Shown here in pieces: positions 60,621 through 64,000 of a stretch of 64,000 nt of DNA. Position numbers and translations under genes: made by a program. Source of the DNA: Shimia thalassica (GTDB lineage Bacteria > Pseudomonadota > Alphaproteobacteria > Rhodobacterales > Rhodobacteraceae); assembly GCF_001458215.1 (NCBI RefSeq), contig NZ_CYTW01000001.1:868001-932000 (forward strand). Reading direction: 5' to 3'. Each line of letters begins with the position of its first letter. Within the stretch, counting starts at the first letter, position 1. The notes under the pieces were generated by a model. It had not been told where the DNA came from, did no database searches, and saw only the letters and a list, made by a program, of their open reading frames with translations.

Positions 60621-61552
60621 CGTCTGGCAGACGGGGTGATGCCAAAGGTGCGCCGGAAGATGTCAGAGAAATGCGCCTGACTTGAGAAACCGGTCATGCG
60701 CGCGATTTCACCCACGCTTAGGTTTGATGACAGAAGCAATTCTTGTCCTGTTTCCAGACGGATACGCCGGTAGGTTTCCATCAAGGATGTTCCAAAACTG
60801 TCGCGAAACTGGCGCTGCAATTGTCGTGTGGACAGGCCCGAAAGATGTGCGATCTGGTCTTGATCCAAGGGGTCCGCGATGTGGGTTTCCATCAGTTCCA
60901 GTGCCGCGCTTACGGGGCGTGGTAAAACACCGTAACGTGCTGAGATGGACGCGGTTTGCGGGGCTTCGGCACCGCGCACTTCTGTCTGAATGAACCAGTC
61001 TGAAATACGCTGCGCAAAGGGCGTTCCAAAGTCACGCGCAATGATCGCGTGCATCATATCCAGCGGGGCCGACCCGCCCGCACATGTATAGCGGTCACGG
61101 TCGATCACGAACAATCGCCGCTCCAACAACCAATTGCCAGGCAGCGTTTCAAAGTCTTCGTAGTGGTGCCAATGCACAGTAAAACGGTGCTGGTTCAAAA
61201 GATCCGCACGCGCCAGAATGACCGAGCCGCCCGATATCCCGCCAAGCGCCACGCCTGCGCGATCCGCGCGGCGCAGCCATGCAAACAGAGACGGGTCGTT
61301 CATTCGCGCCGGATCGCCGCCAGCAACCACAAAAATCAGATCAAAATCAGGCTCGCATTCCCGAAAGGAGCGGGTTTCGAACTGCGCCCCAATCGACGAT
61401 TTTGCGACGGAATCCCTGTCTGACAACAGGGTAATGTCGTACCGCGGCGGGTCGGAAAACATGTTGGCAGCCCGCAAAGGTTCGAGCGCGGCGGCGGTCG
61501 ATAAAAGGGCGAATCCATCAACCAAAACAAAGGCGATTTTAAACAACGACAT
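60599..61552 (-). CDS. GlxA-type AraC-family regulator with a DJ-1/PfpI-like N-terminal domain
   Basis: The 317-residue protein has an N-terminal amidotransferase-like domain (KIAFVLVDGFALLSTAAALE, FDLIFVVAGGDPA, GVALGGISGGSVILARADLL) and a C-terminal AraC HTH pair (IAHLSGLSTRQLQRQFRDSF, SVGEIARMTGFSSQAHFSDIF). GlxA-type regulators control glycine-betaine, carnitine or methylamine genes. It is divergent from the mgd genes and convergent with gmaS. Likely activator of one or both operons by inference. Confidence 0.92.
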   Translation of the reverse strand: MSLFKIAFVLVDGFALLSTAAALEPLRAANMFSDPPRYDITLLSDRDSVAKSSIGAQFETRSFRECEPDFDLIFVVAGGDPARMNDPSLFAWLRRADRAGVALGGISGGSVILARADLLNQHRFTVHWHHYEDFETLPGNWLLERRLFVIDRDRYTCAGGSAPLDMMHAIIARDFGTPFAQRISDWFIQTEVRGAEAPQTASISARYGVLPRPVSAALELMETHIADPLDQDQIAHLSGLSTRQLQRQFRDSFGTSLMETYRRIRLETGQELLLSSNLSVGEIARMTGFSSQAHFSDIFRRTFGITPSARRKKTGPT

Positions 61553-61655
61553 ATGAGCTTTGCTTTGTCCTGAATGTGAATGAAAAAGACCTGATATTGA
61601 AAGAATGACTTATTTCCAACCGTTAGAAAAGAGGGGAATTGCAAGGAGCAGGTTG

Positions 61656-62906
61656 ATGAAGTTCTCCGGTTTTCGGGTCGTCAAAGAAGCCCTAACAGGG
61701 CACAAAGGCTGGGGCGCACTCTGGCGCAACCCCGAGCCGAAGCCCGACTATGACATCGTGATCATCGGCGGCGGCGGGCATGGCCTTGCAACCGCGTTTT
61801 ATCTTGCCAAAACCTTTGGCAAGGCGCGGGTCGCGGTTCTGGAAAAAGGGTGGCTTGGATCGGGAAACATTGGTCGCAACACGACGATCATCCGGTCGAA
61901 CTATCTTTTGCCGGGCAACGAGCCTTTTTACGAGTTCTCCATGAAGCTCTGGGAGAACCTCGAGCAGGAAACCAACTTTAACTCGATGGTCAGCCAGCGC
62001 GGGATCATCAATCTGTTCCACACGGATGGTCAGCGGGACGCGTTCAGACGGCGGGGCAACGCGATGATGTTGGCCGGAGCGGATGCGCGTTTGCTGGACC
62101 AGTCAGAGTTGCGCAAGATGGCCCCCTTCCTGAACTTTGATAATGCCCGCTTCCCGATCAAGGGCGGCCTGATGCAATCGCGCGCCGGTACAGCCCGTCA
62201 CGATGGTGTGGTCTGGGGGTATGCGCGCGGCGCGGACATGCGTGGCGTGGACATTATCCAGAATTGCGAAGTCACCGGTTTCCGGATTGAAAACGGTGCG
62301 GTCAAAGGCGTTGAAACCTCGCGCGGATATATTGGCGCGGGCAAGGTCGGTGTTGCCGTCGCCGGCAACTCGAGCCGGGTCATGGCGAAGGCGGGCATGC
62401 GTCTTCCGATGGAAAGCCACGTGTTGCAGGCCTTTGTGTCCGAAGGGCTGAAACCAACCATACCGGGGGTCATTACCTTTGGGGCAGGGCACTTCTATGT
62501 CAGCCAGTCCGACAAAGGGGGCTTGGTCTTTGGTGGTGATATCGACGGCTATAACTCGTATGCGCAACGCGGCAACCTGCCTGTTGTCGAAGACGTTCTG
62601 GAAGGCGGAATGGCCTTGATGCCAATGATTGGCCGCGGGCGATTGCTGCGCAGCTGGGGCGGCGTCATGGACATGTCGATGGATGGCTCGCCGATCATTG
62701 ATCGTACGGACATTGAAGGTCTCTATTTCAACGGGGGCTGGTGTTACGGCGGGTTCAAGGCGGCACCCGCATCTGGATACGCCTTCGCGCATCTTCTTGC
62801 CACGGACCGCCCGCATGAGACGGCCAGCGCCTATCGGTTCGACCGGTTCGCACGCGGCCATATTATTGATGAAAAGGGCGTCGGTGCCCAACCCAACTTG
62901 CATTGA
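61656..62906 (+). CDS. mgdA: N-methylglutamate dehydrogenase subunit MgdA (sarcosine oxidase beta-like)
   Basis: The 416-residue flavoprotein has FAD motif YDIVIIGGGGHGLATAFYLA and VLEKGWLGSGNIGRNTTIIR, with PIIDRTDIEGLYFNGGWCYG near the end, as in SoxB of heterotetrameric sarcosine oxidase. Next to mgs and gmaS it is best read as MgdA of N-methylglutamate dehydrogenase; sarcosine oxidase itself cannot be ruled out. The start at 61656 follows AAGGAG; an upstream frame from 61605 is weaker. Next gene starts 9 nt downstream. Confidence 0.85.
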   Translation: MKFSGFRVVKEALTGHKGWGALWRNPEPKPDYDIVIIGGGGHGLATAFYLAKTFGKARVAVLEKGWLGSGNIGRNTTIIRSNYLLPGNEPFYEFSMKLWENLEQETNFNSMVSQRGIINLFHTDGQRDAFRRRGNAMMLAGADARLLDQSELRKMAPFLNFDNARFPIKGGLMQSRAGTARHDGVVWGYARGADMRGVDIIQNCEVTGFRIENGAVKGVETSRGYIGAGKVGVAVAGNSSRVMAKAGMRLPMESHVLQAFVSEGLKPTIPGVITFGAGHFYVSQSDKGGLVFGGDIDGYNSYAQRGNLPVVEDVLEGGMALMPMIGRGRLLRSWGGVMDMSMDGSPIIDRTDIEGLYFNGGWCYGGFKAAPASGYAFAHLLATDRPHETASAYRFDRFARGHIIDEKGVGAQPNLH

Positions 62907-62915
62907 GGTGAAAAG

Positions 62916-63203
62916 ATGCTGATCCCTCATCCCCTTCTTGGCCTGCGTGATGCGCAAGAGTTCACCTATCTTGGTGATGCGTCATTGATGGACCGTCCGG
63001 ACCCTACACTAGACAACGCCGAGACCGCGTTCTGCGACTATGTGTTCATGCGAGACAACCCCGCCGGTGTGCACCGAGAATTGTGGTTCCATGAACAGGG
63101 CGACCGGTCCTGGCTGGTTGTGACACGCAACACGATCACACATGAAATTCTGGGTGCTGAACTGGCCAAAGATCTCAAGTTGAACCGGAAGGACGCGCAA
63201 TGA
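62916..63203 (+). CDS. mgdB: N-methylglutamate dehydrogenase subunit MgdB (sarcosine oxidase delta-like)
   Basis: The 95-residue protein has the SoxD pattern: LLGLRDAQEFTYLGDASLMD, ETAFCDYVFMRDNPAGVHRE and LWFHEQGDRSWLVVTRNT. SoxD-like subunits carry zinc in some enzymes, but the Cys ligands are mostly absent here. It overlaps the next gene by ATGA. Small size and neighbours support the call. Confidence 0.85.
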   Translation: MLIPHPLLGLRDAQEFTYLGDASLMDRPDPTLDNAETAFCDYVFMRDNPAGVHRELWFHEQGDRSWLVVTRNTITHEILGAELAKDLKLNRKDAQ

Positions 63204-64000
63204 GCCGTTTGCAAGGTGGTCACATTGACCGGAACGCACCCCTGAATTTCAGTTTCAACGGGCAGTGTTACCAAGGATACCAGGGCGACACGCTCGCTTC
63301 GGCGCTCTTGGCGAATGATGTGCAACTCATGGGGCGGAGTTTCAAATATCACCGCCCGAGAGGCGTGTTTTCGGCCGGTTCGGAAGAGCCGAACGCCATG
63401 GTCGAACTGCGATCCGGAGCACGAAAAGAGCCCAACACGCGGGTCACCGTGACCGAGCTGTTCGAAGGGCTTGAGGCGCAAAGCCAAAACCACATCGGGC
63501 CGCTGAACCGTGATCTTCTGGCGGTGAATGATTTGTTCGCCCCGTTCTTTGCCGCAGGGTTTTATTACAAGACATTCATGTGGCCCCGTGCCTTTTGGGA
63601 AAAGCTGTATGAACCGGTGATCCGAAGTGCGGCGGGCCTTGGACGCTTGTCGATGGAGGCCGACCCTGACAGCTATGATCGTGGGTTTCTGCACTGTGAT
63701 GTTCTGATCATCGGCGGGGGCGCCGCAGGTCTGGCAGCTGCGTTGACGGCAGCACGAGCGGGCGCTCAGGTGCTTCTCGCGGATGAAGATTTTCAGTTCG
63801 GCGGGCGATTGTCTTCAGAGAGCCATACACTTGACGGGGCATCTGCTTCGGAGTGGGTAGGGCAGACTCTGGCAGAACTCGACGCCCTTCCAAACGTCAA
63901 ACTCATGACGCGAACAACCGTGTTCGGGGCCTATGATCACGGCGTGTTTGGCGCGGTCGAACGGGTGTCAGATCACCTTGCTACTCCGGGTGAAGGCGTG
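63200..64000 (+). CDS. mgdC: N-methylglutamate dehydrogenase subunit MgdC (sarcosine oxidase alpha-like), N-terminal part
   Basis: The window holds the first 267 residues; the full protein is expected to be near 1000. It starts MSRLQGGHIDRNAPLNFSFN and shows a ferredoxin-like fold region with SFKYHRPRGVFSAGSEEPNA, followed by the Rossmann motif VLIIGGGAAGLAAALTAARA. This matches SoxA alpha subunits. The ATG overlaps the mgdB stop by 4 nt. The missing C-terminal half would contain a GcvT-like folate domain. Confidence 0.86.
   Translation, partial: MSRLQGGHIDRNAPLNFSFNGQCYQGYQGDTLASALLANDVQLMGRSFKYHRPRGVFSAGSEEPNAMVELRSGARKEPNTRVTVTELFEGLEAQSQNHIGPLNRDLLAVNDLFAPFFAAGFYYKTFMWPRAFWEKLYEPVIRSAAGLGRLSMEADPDSYDRGFLHCDVLIIGGGAAGLAAALTAARAGAQVLLADEDFQFGGRLSSESHTLDGASASEWVGQTLAELDALPNVKLMTRTTVFGAYDHGVFGAVERVSDHLATPGEGV

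Overview
The window looks like chromosomal DNA of a marine alphaproteobacterium of the Roseobacter group (Rhodobacteraceae). This is inferred from gene content: trimethylamine monooxygenase (tmm), TMAO demethylase (tdm), the N-methylglutamate pathway (mgsABC, gmaS, mgd), a clade-I nosRZDFYLX cluster and norCBQD, in a GC-rich, densely packed sequence with many ATGA overlaps. I saw no rRNA, tRNA, CRISPR array, insertion sequence or phage gene.

Layout. 1-5182: the end of a polyamine-type ABC importer operon (binding protein plus a truncated ATPase), a divergent LysR regulator, a nitroreductase and an acyl-CoA synthetase. 5433-10409: a 1658-residue RTX-type secreted protein built from two families of internal repeats, with a chain of overlapping inverted repeats upstream and a strong terminator. 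10543-16168: an SNase-like nuclease, an AraC regulator, a class III nucleotide cyclase, and a TetR / flavin amine oxidase / bicupin operon.

16408-32627: a large amine-catabolism region. It holds a trimethylamine-dehydrogenase-like flavoprotein, an FMO-like monooxygenase, RidA, a DUF1028 protein, a PuuC-like aldehyde dehydrogenase, LysR, an M20 deacylase, a PotABCD importer, a carbon-nitrogen hydrolase, LuxR and a class III aminotransferase. Three copies of one dyad (TTAGGC-N3-GCCTAA type) lie in front of the flavoprotein, ridA and M20 genes and suggest a common LysR regulon. The substrate is not identified.

32813-47637: the last two steps of denitrification. nosRZDFYLX is headed by a small Cys-rich DUF2946-type gene, and norCBQD follows. 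NNR/DNR-type boxes precede the nos operon, norC and a small membrane protein. A cluster-less Crp/Fnr regulator closes the block. No nitrite reductase gene is present in the window. 47931-50068: eutBC (ethanolamine ammonia-lyase).

50147-64000: methylated-amine use. Tmm oxidises TMA to TMAO, Tdm cleaves TMAO to dimethylamine plus formaldehyde, GmaS and MgsABC convert methylamine to N-methylglutamate, and the Mgd complex (cut by the window end) oxidises it. The dimethylamine monooxygenase (dmm) genes that would link the two halves are not here. Regulators and sensors in this block are a signal-less periplasmic-binding-protein homologue, an XRE-cupin regulator and a GlxA-type AraC regulator. The mgsA leader can fold into mutually exclusive structures that reach the Shine-Dalgarno sequence and is the best candidate for an undescribed cis-regulatory RNA. 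Terminator-like hairpins sit between tmm and tdm and between mgsC and gmaS.
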